A stretch of DNA of 64,000 nt, taken from Ptiloglossa arizonensis (Eukaryota; Arthropoda; Insecta; Hymenoptera; Colletidae). The stretch spans positions 1,612,001 through 1,676,000 of the forward strand of contig NC_135053.1 in assembly GCF_051014685.1 (NCBI RefSeq), in the 5' to 3' direction. A program made the position numbers and the translations under genes. Shown in pieces: positions 11,360 to 22,049 of this stretch (the stretch's first letter is position 1; each line of letters opens with the position of its first letter). Below the pieces are notes generated by a model. It was given only the letters and a program-made list of their open reading frames with translations. It did not search any database and was not told where the DNA came from.

Positions 11360-14300
11360 ATGGAAGCCCAAGTTGCAGAATCGCAACCCTTCAAGAATTT
11401 GAAAGAATTATACGATAATGTGGACAATTTAAAATTGTGGCCAGATATTAAAGAATTACGGGAATCAACGGATTATGTGTATCGTGTCTCTGAAATAAAT
11501 ACCTCAAAACTACAGTTGGAAAAAGTTGATAGATTTAAGTACCCTAAAACGTTACTGTGTCATGACATGAAAGGTGGCTATTTAGAAGACAGGTATAAAA
11601 ATTACAGTAATGTTATAAACATTACAATATATATATATATATATAAATATTATACGTAATATAATTGTTTTTACAGATTTATAGACGGATCAAAGTCCTA
11701 CAATTCTTACCTTTTTTATCATTGGAGTGTTATCGATACATTTGTATATTTTAGCCATTACTTTATAACTATACCACCTTTTGGATGGATTAATGCAGCA
11801 CATAATCATGGAGTAAAAGTTCTTGGTACTCTGATTACAGAAAGAGAAGGTATTTGGGAGCCTATACTTGAAACCCCGGAAACAGTGAGAAAGTTTGCAG
11901 ATGCCTTAATTCTCGTTGCAAAATTTTATAAATTTGAAGGCTGGTTATTGAATGTTGAAAATAATATTGAAAGCAAGCTTCTTAATAATTTAATATATTT
12001 CATAAAATACCTAACAGAACATATTCACACTGAAATTAGAAATTCTGAAATTATTTGGTACGACAGTATAATCGATAAAGGACAATTGAAATGGCAAAAT
12101 GAAGTAAATGATAAAAACATGTAAGTGTATAATGTATATTTTTATAGTTATTTGCATGTTCAGATTTTATGTGGTATTTCAATTCAATGGTTTGTATTCC
12201 AATATTTCAGAGAATTCTTTTTAAATTGTGATGGTATTTTTTTGAATTACAATTGGACCGAGTCAAAACTAGCAAATAGTTATACACTTGTAAAAAATCA
12301 CAATCAAAATGTACACAATATTTATGTAGGGTTGGATGTTTGGGGAAGAGGTTGTCCTGGTGGTGGTGGTTTCAACTCGACATACGTAATTATAGTCACA
12401 TTATATATTTGGTTAAAATACAAATAAGTTAGTATTTATTTATGATATTATAAACCACAGGCTTTAGAAAAGATACGAGAACAAGGATTGTCTGTCGCTA
12501 TTTTTGGGTCAGCTTGGACCTATGAATTTTTCGGTCCTAGAACATTCCGTGAATTAGAAACTGTATTCTGGGCCCAACTGTTTCCTTCTTTGTATATTCA
12601 CGTACCTATTTATGAAGACGAAACATTTCAAACATCCTTCTGTAGTGGATATGGTAGATCTCTTTACCACTCTGGTGAGGTAAATTTAAATATGATTGTT
12701 AAGAATGAAATTAAGCAGGTTTATTTTTATAAAACACGCAGTAAGACATTATTCTTTCATGTAGCCAAAACGACAAAATGAAAAAAGAGAAAATATGCTG
12801 CGCAAGCGGCGTATTACAGGGTAGCTTACACTTTTAAGGCATTAAATAAAAATTTTTAATATCATGCTCTAACATACCCTTCTCCTGAAACAAAATTTCT
12901 TTTGCTTTTTACAATTAAAATCTTATTCATATAAATCTAATTTGTTTCTTAAACATTCAAACGTGATTTCATGCACAGCCTATGTTGTAAGTATATCCGT
13001 GATCTATTTCGTACTCTCTAAATATTCTATATTTACGTTTTTATCTTCTATTTTTCTTTTTTTACGAATAAATAGGTGTCGTATGTCAATATGTTTCGTT
13101 CGTGTGTCCGTAATCCTATTTTTGGATACATGTATTGCTTCATTATCGTTGTATATTAACGAACGTTGCTATCTTAGAGGATATAATTCCATGCACATAT
13201 TGGAATTTTTTAATCCACCATTTACTGAGTACAAATTTGGACAAATAAACCGGATTCTTTGCCTACAAGGCCCACGATCTCTATCTTCATATCATGAACA
13301 ATAGATTTTCGTTGTTAGATTAATAGTTTCCTTTAAGTATTGCATGATACGTTTTACGATTTGTCAAGTACATTTTTACGCTCCTTTACAAAATCTACTT
13401 ACTATATTTGTAGCATCAAATTTAATTAATAAGTAGTATAAGAAACTCCTTTGAGTATGGAAACTTTTTTTCCTCTACTTGATCGTAAGAATTTGTCTTT
13501 CGATATCGAGCAATCGGACAAAAAAATGTTTCGAGCAAAAATTAGTCAGCGTTTAAACAAAGAGAATATATCGCATATAAAACTCTAAATACTTACTTCT
13601 ATTTCGTTTATTTAAGAGAAAATAGGATTCTCTATCCTTCTTAAAAGTACCTGTCGTAATAAACACAAAAATTTCTGTCTGACCTCCAATGCATGTTGTG
13701 TATATTGAAAATTTCATCTAGTGCAAATTTGGACTTATTGGACTATAAAATACGCGACAGAAATTATTGATCTGCAGCGCGATATTCAAGTAACTACTAA
13801 CTAACATTTATTCATTGCACATGATCACGCTCCAGAAAATTGTGAACACGAGTAACGTGATATGGATGAATGTAGTTGTTATGCAGAACATTATGAATGG
13901 TTTTTATAGTAACATTATGTCTGAAACTTAAATTTCACGTATGAATTATAGGTGTACTGTCTATGTCCTGTAGAATTTTATCTTCAACGTCGTACAATTG
14001 TCGAATACGGTCGTAATTTTCAATTTAGGCTGTTTAATACAAAAGAACCAGTTCCAATGGCAGTTTGCTTCATTCTCTGTATGATTCTTCAATTAGGATG
14101 TTAACGATCGGATAATCGTTGTGCGTGGTATTTATTGCAGTAGTAATGTTATAATCGAAAAATTTTCAAAGCAAATAATATATATGGTCGATTAGAATAC
14201 CTTGCCATAACTTGAAAATAATTTGGGCCAATTGAGAAGACAGGAACTGTAATCCAGTCTGATGAACCATGACCTTTGTCGCATATCGAGGTCTCTGGGC

Positions 14301-15456
14301 ACGTCCTGCGATAATATAATACATATCGTTGTCAATGTTTATAAATACTAGCAACTGATTGTAGAATACAGGATAACCAAAACGTATTTAATCGCTTGCA
14401 TAATTGAAGAAACTTCAAGTTTTTTCGTTTTGTTGAAAATGAAGCATCGAACGAAAAAATGTTATATTAAATTTTTTCCTTATTTTCTCATGTAAAGTCA
14501 CACTACCCGGGTACTATGATTTTCGTTCCACCCTGTAATATACAAGAATAATTTTGTTTACCATTTATTTCTTATACTTTTATTTTCATTCGAAATATTT
14601 CTTTCTGCTTTCTCTTAAGCCTATAATCCGATGATCGAAGATGAAATTAAGCAGGTTTATCCTTATACAAAACCTAATAAAACTTTATTTTTTCATATAG
14701 CTGAAGTGACAGCAAAATGGTGAAGGGAAAATGTGATAGACTAACATTTCATAATAGAACACTTCACGCATTCGAAGCGTTAAATATAATTTTAGTTTTA
14801 TCTTTTAACAAAATATTTTCATATATTACATAAAATGCATTCATTGAATAGCGGTACAGCTGAAACATGCATGTTCTACAGATACAATTGACGATGCACG
14901 ATATACAAGGAAGAAGTATATTTGAAAGGAAATCATTTTATAATTTAGCCATGCAAAAGCCTCAAATTTCTATGCCTATGCCACATCTGAAATTTGTACG
15001 TATTCTCGAGCTAAAAAATGAAGGCAACGTAAAGGAGGGTTCGAAATCGCCAGTAATATATGTTTACGAAACGAAAAAACACGTTATTCGAGTATTCAAA
15101 AATATTGTAAACATCGAAGATAAATTGCCCATATTGGACATTAATTTCTTTGAATTTTACGATGAATTTTCTTACGATGGAGGCGGTTGCTTGAAATTAA
15201 TTACAAATGATCCTACGGTATACCATAGGTAAGAGTTACATATTTTATAACGAAGAAAAATTCTTATCTTGGCTAACTACATTCTATTATATTTCACAGA
15301 TTATTTCTAATTTACATTGAATGTAAACAGGAGATGCAAGCGTCGATTATATTTAATGGAGTGGAGCCGATATTAATACTGGGCAACGATACTGGTTTGA
15401 AATCTATTATGTCATACAAATCAGTAAGCCTCGACTCTAGATGGAAAAAGTGGTAA
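11360..15456 (+). CDS. ENGase: Cytosolic endo-beta-N-acetylglucosaminidase (GH85), six exons
   Basis: The enzyme cuts between the two core GlcNAc residues of N-glycans in the cytosol, releasing free oligosaccharides during glycoprotein turnover. The exons I place are 11360-11592, 11677-12120, 12211-12385, 12461-12679, 14882-15228 and 15300-15456. All junctions are GT-AG, phases agree, and the product is 524 residues. The start fits because there is no signal peptide and the ATG context is GGAAATGG. Family landmarks, in order, are TLLCHDMKGGYLEDRF near residue 64, FYHW at 91, YFSHYFITIPPFGW from 102, GWLLNVEN with catalytic N170 and E172, WYDS, QLKWQ, NYNW at 238, YVGLDVWGRG, and TSFC in exon 4. 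Exons 5-6 match the C-terminal beta region (FYDEFSYDGGGC). By recall, human ENGase is about 740 residues, so this C-terminus is short. The codon after TGG is TAA, and the GTAAGT there could also be a donor. Intron 4 (2.2 kb) is far longer than the others. The identification is strong; the last exon is uncertain. Confidence 0.9.
11628..11645. repeat. (AT)n microsatellite in ENGase intron 1
   Basis: A short pure AT dinucleotide run lies between the exon 1 donor (AG|GTATAA) and the exon 2 acceptor (TTTTTACAG). It is intronic and not translated. Confidence 0.8.
12690..12875 (+). repeat. Left copy of a ~185-bp direct repeat flanking ENGase intron 4
   Basis: The copy begins about ten bases after the exon 4 donor. 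It aligns with 14630-14815, sharing the words ATGAAATTAAGCAGGTTTAT, TTTCAT and a downstream TTAAATA...TTTTA block. In both copies one frame stays open for about 26 codons and reads alike: NEIKQVYFY then KTLFFHVAKTTK here, ending in a stop. It may be an old segmental duplication or the remains of a mobile element. The shared peptide matches no family I know. Confidence 0.65.
12880..14625. other. Interior of ENGase intron 4
   Basis: This 1.75-kb stretch lies between the two direct-repeat copies and may have been inserted or duplicated with them. It is AT-rich. On the minus strand at 14.19-14.33 kb all three frames are open over a GC-richer patch bounded by a possible CAG acceptor, but I could not assign a product. 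No transposase motif was found. Confidence 0.4.
14630..14815 (+). repeat. Right copy of the ~185-bp direct repeat
   Basis: The copy ends about 65 bases before ENGase exon 5. It shares the open frame of the left copy, here reading EDEIKQVYPYTKPNK then TLFFHIAEVTAKW and a stop. Similarity to the left copy is about 70-75 percent by eye in the first half and lower in the second, so the duplication is not recent. Confidence 0.65.
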
Positions 15457-15572
15457 GTTATGAAATATCTGCGGATTATTATTACGGGCATAAATTTAAG
15501 CCGAAAGGTCGTTGTGTTCACTACCCGCAATTGTCTCACGATTAAGCGAGAGTGTTTAATAGGGCAAAAAGA

Positions 15573-15872
15573 TCAAACGCTGTTTTCAACTAAACGATAG
15601 TGAATGTGTATACCAAAAACATGGCAATTGTACTCCACGGTGACTAAATATGTGTTAATTAAATTTTGTACATAAGAACTAAGATTTACGTATTTGCGAT
15701 TATCAGGGTAATTGTCGTACACTCCGGTTAATGAGAAATTTCTTGACGTTATCCAGTCGTTGTATCGAACATTTGTCATATCGAGTGAATGTACAGTACA
15801 CGAATCATTATTTAAAAGAACGAAGAACTTCGAATCGTTCGTTCTGTTCTTGGACTGAATAATTTTTAACAT
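15573..15872 (-). CDS. Unassigned minus-strand open frame downstream of ENGase
   Basis: An open frame of 99 codons runs antisense just beyond the ENGase 3' end. It has balanced amino-acid use, with segments such as SKFFVLLNNDSCTVHSLDM and TYLVTVEYNCHVFGIHIHY. An upstream TTATTCAG at its beginning could be a splice acceptor, which would make it an internal or terminal exon rather than a complete gene. I do not recognise the product. It could be a real exon of an opposing gene, a decayed fragment or chance; its length alone is not decisive in this base composition. Confidence 0.25.
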   Translation of the reverse strand: MLKIIQSKNRTNDSKFFVLLNNDSCTVHSLDMTNVRYNDWITSRNFSLTGVYDNYPDNRKYVNLSSYVQNLINTYLVTVEYNCHVFGIHIHYRLVENSV

Positions 15873-16137
15873 TTGTCGAAGAAGTGCACATTTTTGGGTA
15901 TCTGTTTATCAGATCCGAATATTTTCTTTTGCAGGTGATAATTCATACATTGAAACATTGCTTACTAAGGTTTATGAACCTTACAGTAGACGTACATATA
16001 GTATACAAGTTCTAGGTCGATTGCCATCCTTTTGCCTTCTTTGAGGCTGTACTGGTCAATAACCTTGAAGAAGGCGAGTTAGGGTTAGGATCGACACTTA
16101 AGACTCTTTCAAAATGATGCAGCTTTCACCTGAAAAG

Positions 16138-16156
16138 CAGTCTTCTCGCACGCGTA
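16138..16156. mobile_element. Truncated MITE end
   Basis: GCAGTCTTCTCGCACGCGTA closely matches the right inverted end of the MITE at 16326-16498. The matching left end was not found, so this looks like a solo terminus or a degraded copy. A small hairpin GCCTTCTTT...AAGAAGGC lies just upstream, at about 16.03-16.08 kb. Confidence 0.45.
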
Positions 16157-16325
16157 TCGTATCGTATTAATTTTTGAGAAATAAAATGTAATTTAATTTT
16201 TGCAAGTTCAACTGCATTTTCAGTCCTCTTTCCCATTACTCGATCTGAAATAAATCGTACAGATACATCTAATTTTAATTTGTATAAAAATGGTCGTAAT
16301 TAAGAGAAAAATATACCGCGCGATA

Positions 16326-16498
16326 TAGTACGCAGGCGAGAAGATTGCATCTGAAGTTACACCGGATGCTATTCGTTCAAGAGTGATCTCTTCAAGCGTA
16401 CAGGGGACGCGCATCCCTTTCACATCCGAGAAGAAGGTCTTTGAACGAATACGGTTCGCCATCACTTCAAACGCAATCTTCTCGCACGCGTACTGTAC
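16326..16498. mobile_element. Palindromic MITE, copy A
   Basis: The ends are inverted: GCGAGAAGATTGCATCTGAA on the left faces TTCAAACGCAATCTTCTCGC on the right. Inner arms also pair (ATTCGTTCAA against TTGAACGAAT), so most of the 173 bases can fold back. The outer bases GTACGC and GCGTACTGTAC end near TA dinucleotides, as expected of Tc1/mariner-type nonautonomous elements. It holds no transposase. Confidence 0.75.
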
Positions 16499-16776
16499 AC
16501 AATTAAGGTTGAAGATATAACACATTGGCGTCGGAGCACTGCAAGCCGAGTCTAACACATATACAGAGGGCGTTCACACTTCACCCAATTGCTTTACGTT
16601 CAAAAAGATTTATATAATTTGTTAACCGATCGATAGTATAGGTTAATAAAATGTTTATCGCGCAAAAACGAAAAAGCACTTGTTAACGGGAAGCACGAAC
16701 GTTGCAGAAATCAAGAGTATACAAAAATTGTCCACTCTCGACTCAAATTCTCTATAAGTGTTCTTTCTGCCGGTAG

Positions 16777-16889
16777 TTTCTATTCGACGAACATAAAGAC
16801 CGTGAACGAAATCGGTGTGTCCTTCACGAGGAGGAACATTTGCTACCTGGGGGAGATCATTCTGGAAGAGAAACAGCAACATAGCTCCG
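16777..16889 (+). CDS. Candidate internal coding exon, function unknown
   Basis: A pyrimidine-rich acceptor (GTTCTTTCTGCCGGTAG) and a near-consensus donor (CCG|GTAAGT) bracket an open frame reading FYSTNIKTVNEIGVSFTRRN then ICYLGEIILEEKQQHSS. The sequence is more GC-rich than its surroundings, as exons here tend to be. The frame also stays open past the donor to a stop at 17053, and the minus strand is open across the same interval (16655-17008), so the strand is not certain. No partner exon in matching phase was found nearby. I do not recognise the family. Confidence 0.35.
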
Positions 16890-17053
16890 GTAAGTCTGCT
16901 TACACTGTCGTTTGCATTCCGCGGTCCGGAGAAGTGTACATAGCAGGTGGATTGCGTCACGATAAAAGTGTATCGCAGAACGTGGTTCTCGATCGTGTAG
17001 ATCGACATTTCACGGCGATCGTGTCCACACGACCAACTTCCTTCTTCGATTGA

Positions 17054-19876
17054 GCACCGCTTTAGTGAAAGGAATACCGACGTGTTTCGCGATAGAATGC
17101 CTATACCGACATAACTTATCGCTCGATATTTTACAGCTCGGAATCGCGATTACACGATAAAAGCATTTCTTATTGGCGAGCCCCGTATTATTAGCTGCTA
17201 GAACGTTAGAGCTGGCGTTTCGTTATTTTTTTGTTTTCCTTTTTTTTTTTTCTTCTTTTCTTTTCTTCGCGATTTACTTCACAGCTGCGTTTCACCTGTA
17301 ATTTAGGGTTCGCTACCGTTCGCGTTGCTCGTCCAGGTGTTCTCACGATGCAAGGGTGTCTGCATTCCGTTGCAGCAATTTGTTTGACGGAAGGACGAAA
17401 AATACCCGTAAGCCCCCATACCCGTGCACGGAGACCGAGCGGTGCTCGTGTACGAAGGAGGTCGCGACACCATAACTTCGATAACTTGTTTTCATTTGTT
17501 AGTCGCGTTTGGTGCTCGATCAACGTACGAGAATATCATTGATATCGAAAACCTCAACGTGCACAAATATTATAGATCGAAACGAGGAATAGTTGTAATA
17601 AAGAGATTTCCGGTTTCTTTTTTTTTCTTCTTTTTAGTTCTTAATGCGCAAAAATGTTCAAAACGACTACTCGCTGTACTTGACCCTTGCGGTGTTACAT
17701 CTGTGCATAATTCCGTTAACATTGTATCGAGATAAGTAAAGGTAGAGTTTGTAAGTTTGGAATGCTATTTTATCAATATGAAATTATTATCAATTAAGTG
17801 TCGAATAACACGCACAGTTTTCTAATTTGTAGTCTGATGACAATCAGAGCATAAAGACACTTTATGGAAGTGTTTTCCAAAGTGAAGGGCGGGAGGGTTG
17901 CGAAAGAAAATATTCAATTTATCGCAGAAAGATTCGAATCGCCCAAATATTTCTTTCTATCGATATATCCTTTCGTCGGAGTTTAAAGGTGTGGAAGTAT
18001 ATTTTCTTCGTATTCCTTGAAACTATCACTCGTTTAGGGTGCAATAGGGTGTAATAGCCTGTCGAGAAGTTTGAAATCACTGCTTCATGAAAATTGAAAA
18101 ACTAAGCGACGAATGTAATACTCGACTACGGTATTCCAGGGTTGATAAAAAATTATACAATACCCGTACAACAAATCGGCAATAGTAATAAAACAGAGAA
18201 TTTATCTAATAAAGGAAAAAATATTATACTTATTAACTCGTAGATACATTTTCTTTCGCGTAAGATTCGAAACATTTTCAAAATATTACATTCTAAAATT
18301 GCTTTCCGGTACGAAGCAGTCTTAAAAAAAATCCATAAAATCTATCAAAGATACAAGAATTTATTTCAAGAAGAATTATGGTATTTTGGAGCACTTCGTG
18401 GAAACGTAAAATCCATTTACCTCTTCAAATTTCGATAATCATCTAGTAGCTAATATTTCGAGTAATTTTATGTACAAAAATTCTAAGTAGATCAGGATTC
18501 TATCTTGATTCATCTATTATTCATAACGATCACCTAACGTAGTAATCGTTGTATGGTTCATTTCCATTCATCGTTTTCAATTGATTCGCAAACGCATTCG
18601 CGGCCATTAACTGGCTGTTATTGAATCATTTATGAGCAGATCCGGCGCGGACTGCGCGATTTTAACCAATATCGTTAATAGTTTATCGTTCCCGGATTAT
18701 TTTTGAACTTAATACGATCCGTCGTAATGATTTCGGGATATCGAATTCCTGCGTACGATTTTTCTGTTTTCGAGCTACAGTTACGAACGTTCGTCTACAA
18801 TCGGCGTAACTGACGCGTTGTTCGATTTCAAATTCACGTCACATTGTATTACAAATCTTGACAATGCGTACACCCACTTCGAAACGAACGGTAGTCGTAA
18901 GGAGGGCATACGCCGACTGACATTATTCGTGGGTATAGGTGACGATGATACGCGAAATATCTTCGTTTGCAGGATATAATACATTCTACGCGTTCCATTA
19001 CAATTTAAAATCAATCGTAAATCATTTGGATGCTATTCGATAGACGACATCGTAGAAAATATCGAAACTCGTGCAATTCTTTGTTAAATTTTAATTTCAT
19101 TGGCAGACATTTCCCGAGGTTCTCTTACTTCTAATAATTTTCTTAGAAAACATTGATATTTATCGTTTGAGAAAATAGAGAGCAAATTGAACGTTGTTAA
19201 ATTACCAAAAAATTACTGCAAACTTATCGTTGATCTTCTCGGGAATTATTTTCGGAGCAGTGCATAACGTGGAAAACAAATATTATGACATTTATATAAT
19301 AGAAAGTGTGCAAAACTTGTTTCTATAAAGTAGCGAAATATTTATCAGAAATCTATACTTTAAACACCGACAAAAATGTTCGATCAAACGAATTGACGCA
19401 ACAACGATAAAAGTGTATAATATAATTGAAAAATGTATTTTCTTTTTATAATTGTTACTCTGAAAGTAAACAAATTTTGTTCGCTGGTTATAGAGAGCGA
19501 TTTAATTCGGTTTAATGTTCGAACAAATCTGAGTCTACGATCAATGAACAAAATGTGCTCACGTAGAACAGTAAAAGTATTCACGTGTGTATCGAAAGTA
19601 GAAATGCGCTATATACCCGAAAGGAATAGAACAATAAAGTTAACATTATTTAAAGAAAACATGAACGCGATAATAAATGTTTTTTATTTGTTTAGAAAAA
19701 GTAGATAATTATTCTGGGCAGAAATTTCAATGCTGGATCGTTAAACTCGTGAAACATAAAATCGTATTAATTGAACAGTGTTCACTCTTCTGAGTGAGTA
19801 CTAGACGCTCCTAAAATCTTAAATTTGTTTTTCTTCTTTAATCCGGAAACGATGATGTCTTTTTTCTTTTAATATA
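17054..19876. other. Noncoding stretch with poly-pyrimidine tract
   Basis: It starts with a T/C-rich tract at 17225-17268 followed by GC-richer DNA to about 17.5 kb. Overlapping open frames occur there on both strands without domain evidence. From 17.7 to 19.9 kb the DNA is AT-rich with no supportable exon. A GC-rich island at about 18.59-18.66 kb may be a conserved noncoding element, but sequence alone cannot show this. Confidence 0.35.
17225..17268 (+). repeat. Poly-T / TTC tract
   Basis: Long thymine runs broken by C and G. It is simple sequence and produces artificial Lys/Phe-rich open frames on both strands. Confidence 0.7.
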
Positions 19877-20053
19877 TACTGTACGCTCGCGAAAAGATTG
19901 CATCTGGAGTTACGTCGAGTTCTATTTATTCAGGGGTTATTTCCTCGGATGCGTACAAGGCAGATAAATAACTGCTTCACTCCTGGGGTCATCTTCCCTG
20001 AAGAAACAGGACCATCCTAACTCCAAATGCAATCTTTTCACCCCCGTACAGTA
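19877..20053. mobile_element. Palindromic MITE, copy B
   Basis: Same family as the element at 16326-16498. The left end TACTGTACGCTCGCGAAAAG with GATTGCATCTGGAGTTA faces the right end TAACTCCAAATGCAATCTTTTC with CCCCGTACAGTA. Length is 177 bases with no coding capacity. The interior differs from copy A, so the two are not a recent duplication of each other. Confidence 0.75.
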
Positions 20054-20379
20054 CCTGGATTTTGTAGCTGGGTTTTTATTACATGTGCTTAATTAATGTA
20101 TCCAGTACCTCTTACAGCAGTGTCACTTTCAACCCCAAAACGCAATTTATAAATATAAAACGTTACAACATCATTACCGAGTGGGGACGACGGTGAGATT
20201 AACAATCTGTACAAAAAGAGTCGTGTTTTTTTATTATTTCTTTTGCGGCTAAAAATAAAATACCCAAATACCGTAAGCGTATTGTTGGTAATGTTCGTAT
20301 CGTGTAAACATTTTTCTCTCGGTATACACAAATTTCACGTGTTCGTTAATGTTTCCTAACGAGCGTGGCTCTCTATTAT

Positions 20380-20650
20380 TTCGCATAACCGTGCGTTCCG
20401 TGTGTAGAAAATTAATAGCGCCGAATACAGCCTCATAATCGAGATTTCAACGAATCGCTGGAACAATTCAGTACGCTTAGCTGTAGCCAATAATAATCGT
20501 GAGTTTCACCGACCGCAATGATAAAGTTAGCGGCAGCAATTTTCGGGCGTGCAGGAGGCACTAATGGCGCCATTCATTATGGTTAACATGTTCGAAACAA
20601 ACAGCCTGGCCTGATCGTTTGTTTTAGCAGTCACATCGCGAGCGAGCAAC
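20380..20650. promoter_or_regulatory. Possible conserved noncoding block with a palindrome
   Basis: Unlike its surroundings this block is balanced in composition and lacks open frames of interest. It contains the perfect 12-bp palindrome AATGGCGCCATT at 20563-20574 inside TAAT/ATTA-type words, plus CCAATAATAATCG. This is typical of cis-regulatory DNA, but no target gene can be named and the call rests only on composition and motifs. Confidence 0.2.
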
Positions 20651-20864
20651 CCAAATTACGTTCTCCTGTGTCGCAACAACGACTATTTGTAACCGGAGAA
20701 TGCGACCGGCTCATTGATATTCTCGCGGTTATCGGGTCGAATTTTTCTGCGGTTCTACCTGCCCGTTACACTTTGCATTATAAGACTTCTTTCTTTCTTT
20801 CTTACGCGACGTCGTTTCACCCGTCAATTGCGTCAAGTGCCACCTCTGCGCGCCATTCGGCCGC

Positions 20865-21690
20865 GTTCGATTTGCATGTAACCTTTCGGAGCGCATTGTT
20901 CCGCCACTTGTCGTCTCACGTGCGGGCAAACTCGGACGGTAGCATTGGGCAGCGATCGAATCATTTTTTTCCGTTAAATCAATGATGGGATACAACATCG
21001 AGACAATACGTGTAACCTTTCGGGGCACATTGTTTCGTCACTTGTCGTCTCACGTGCGGGCAAACTCGGACGGTAGCATTGGGCAGCGATCGAATCATTT
21101 TTTTCCGTTAAATCAATGATGGGATACAACATCGAAACAATACGTGTAACCTTTCGGGGCACATTGTTTCGTCACTTGTCTCGCGCGCGAATAATCTTGG
21201 ACGGTAGCAATGATCGAATCACTTTTTTCTAATAGATTAACGACGAGTTAAATATCAAGGCAATGCGTGTAACCTTTTGGAGCACATTGTTTCCCCACTT
21301 ATCTCACGCGCGGGCAAACCTAGAGGATAGCGTTGGGCACTGATCGAATCACTTTTTTTCTGGTAGATAAACGACGAGGTAAACATCAAGGCAATGCGCG
21401 TAACCTTTTGGAGTACATTGTTTCGCCACTTATCGTCTCACACGGGCAAACTTAAATGATAGCATTGGGCAGCGATCGAATCACTTTCTGTCCGATAGAT
21501 CAACGACGAGTTAAACGTCAGGGCAATGCGTGTAACCTTTCGGAGCACATTGTTTCGCCAGTTATCTCGTGCACGGGCAATGTTGGACGGTAGCAGTGAT
21601 CGAATCACTGTTTTCTGATAGATCAACGATGAGATACAACATCGAGGCAGTGCGCGTAACCTTTCCGAGCTCATTGTTACGTGTATCCAT
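20865..21690. repeat. ~130-bp tandem array, block 1
   Basis: The unit landmark GTAACCTTT recurs at 20878, 21012, 21146, 21269, 21400, 21532 and 21656, giving periods of 134, 134, 123, 131, 132 and 124. Each unit also has GCACATTGTTTCG, a GCGGGCAAAC word, GGTAGCATTGGGCAGCGATC and a T-run. The second and third units are nearly identical; later units diverge. Open frames across the array on both strands are by-products of the repeat. Confidence 0.9.
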
Positions 21691-22049
21691 TGCATCATTG
21701 GGCATTTGTGTGTCATGTTCCGCACATAACGTTCACGGGTCTGAAAGCTTCCGCTTATCGTCTCATTGATTCAGAGATCACGAATAGAATTATTTAATGT
21801 ACACCGTAGCAGACATCCTTCGCCAGAGGGCCCGACTTGGAAAACTAGTTTTCTTATCGTATTTGAATACGAATACATCGAGGTTGACTACGGAGGAACC
21901 TTACTCCAGTTTCCAGCAATGGCAACGAAGTCTCTTAGGTCATTTTTGCTCTTGAAGAGTAACAGAATTCCATCAGGGCAAGACTCGAGATAGCATCGAC
22001 TAGGGATTGAATCATGGTTTTTTTTTTTTTGCAATTAATTAATTAAAGA
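21691..22049. other. Non-repeat spacer inside the ~130-bp array
   Basis: About 350 bases with no resemblance to the flanking units separate the two blocks. No inverted ends or target-site duplication were recognised, so it may be a deletion-scarred insertion or the original boundary between two arrays. Confidence 0.5.

Noticed and set aside
12942..13304. 120-codon plus-strand frame inside ENGase intron 4
   Set aside because: Phe/Ile/Ser-rich composition typical of AT-rich DNA, with no family similarity and no fitting splice sites.
14190..14330. Minus-strand patch that looks exon-like in three frames
   Set aside because: All three frames are open and none gives a recognised product, so no coding call can be defended.
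12811..14540. TACAGGGT near 12.81 kb and ACCCTGTA near 14.53 kb as inverted ends of an element in intron 4
   Set aside because: Only about ten bases match, and the left word lies inside the 185-bp direct repeat, where the right repeat copy lacks it.
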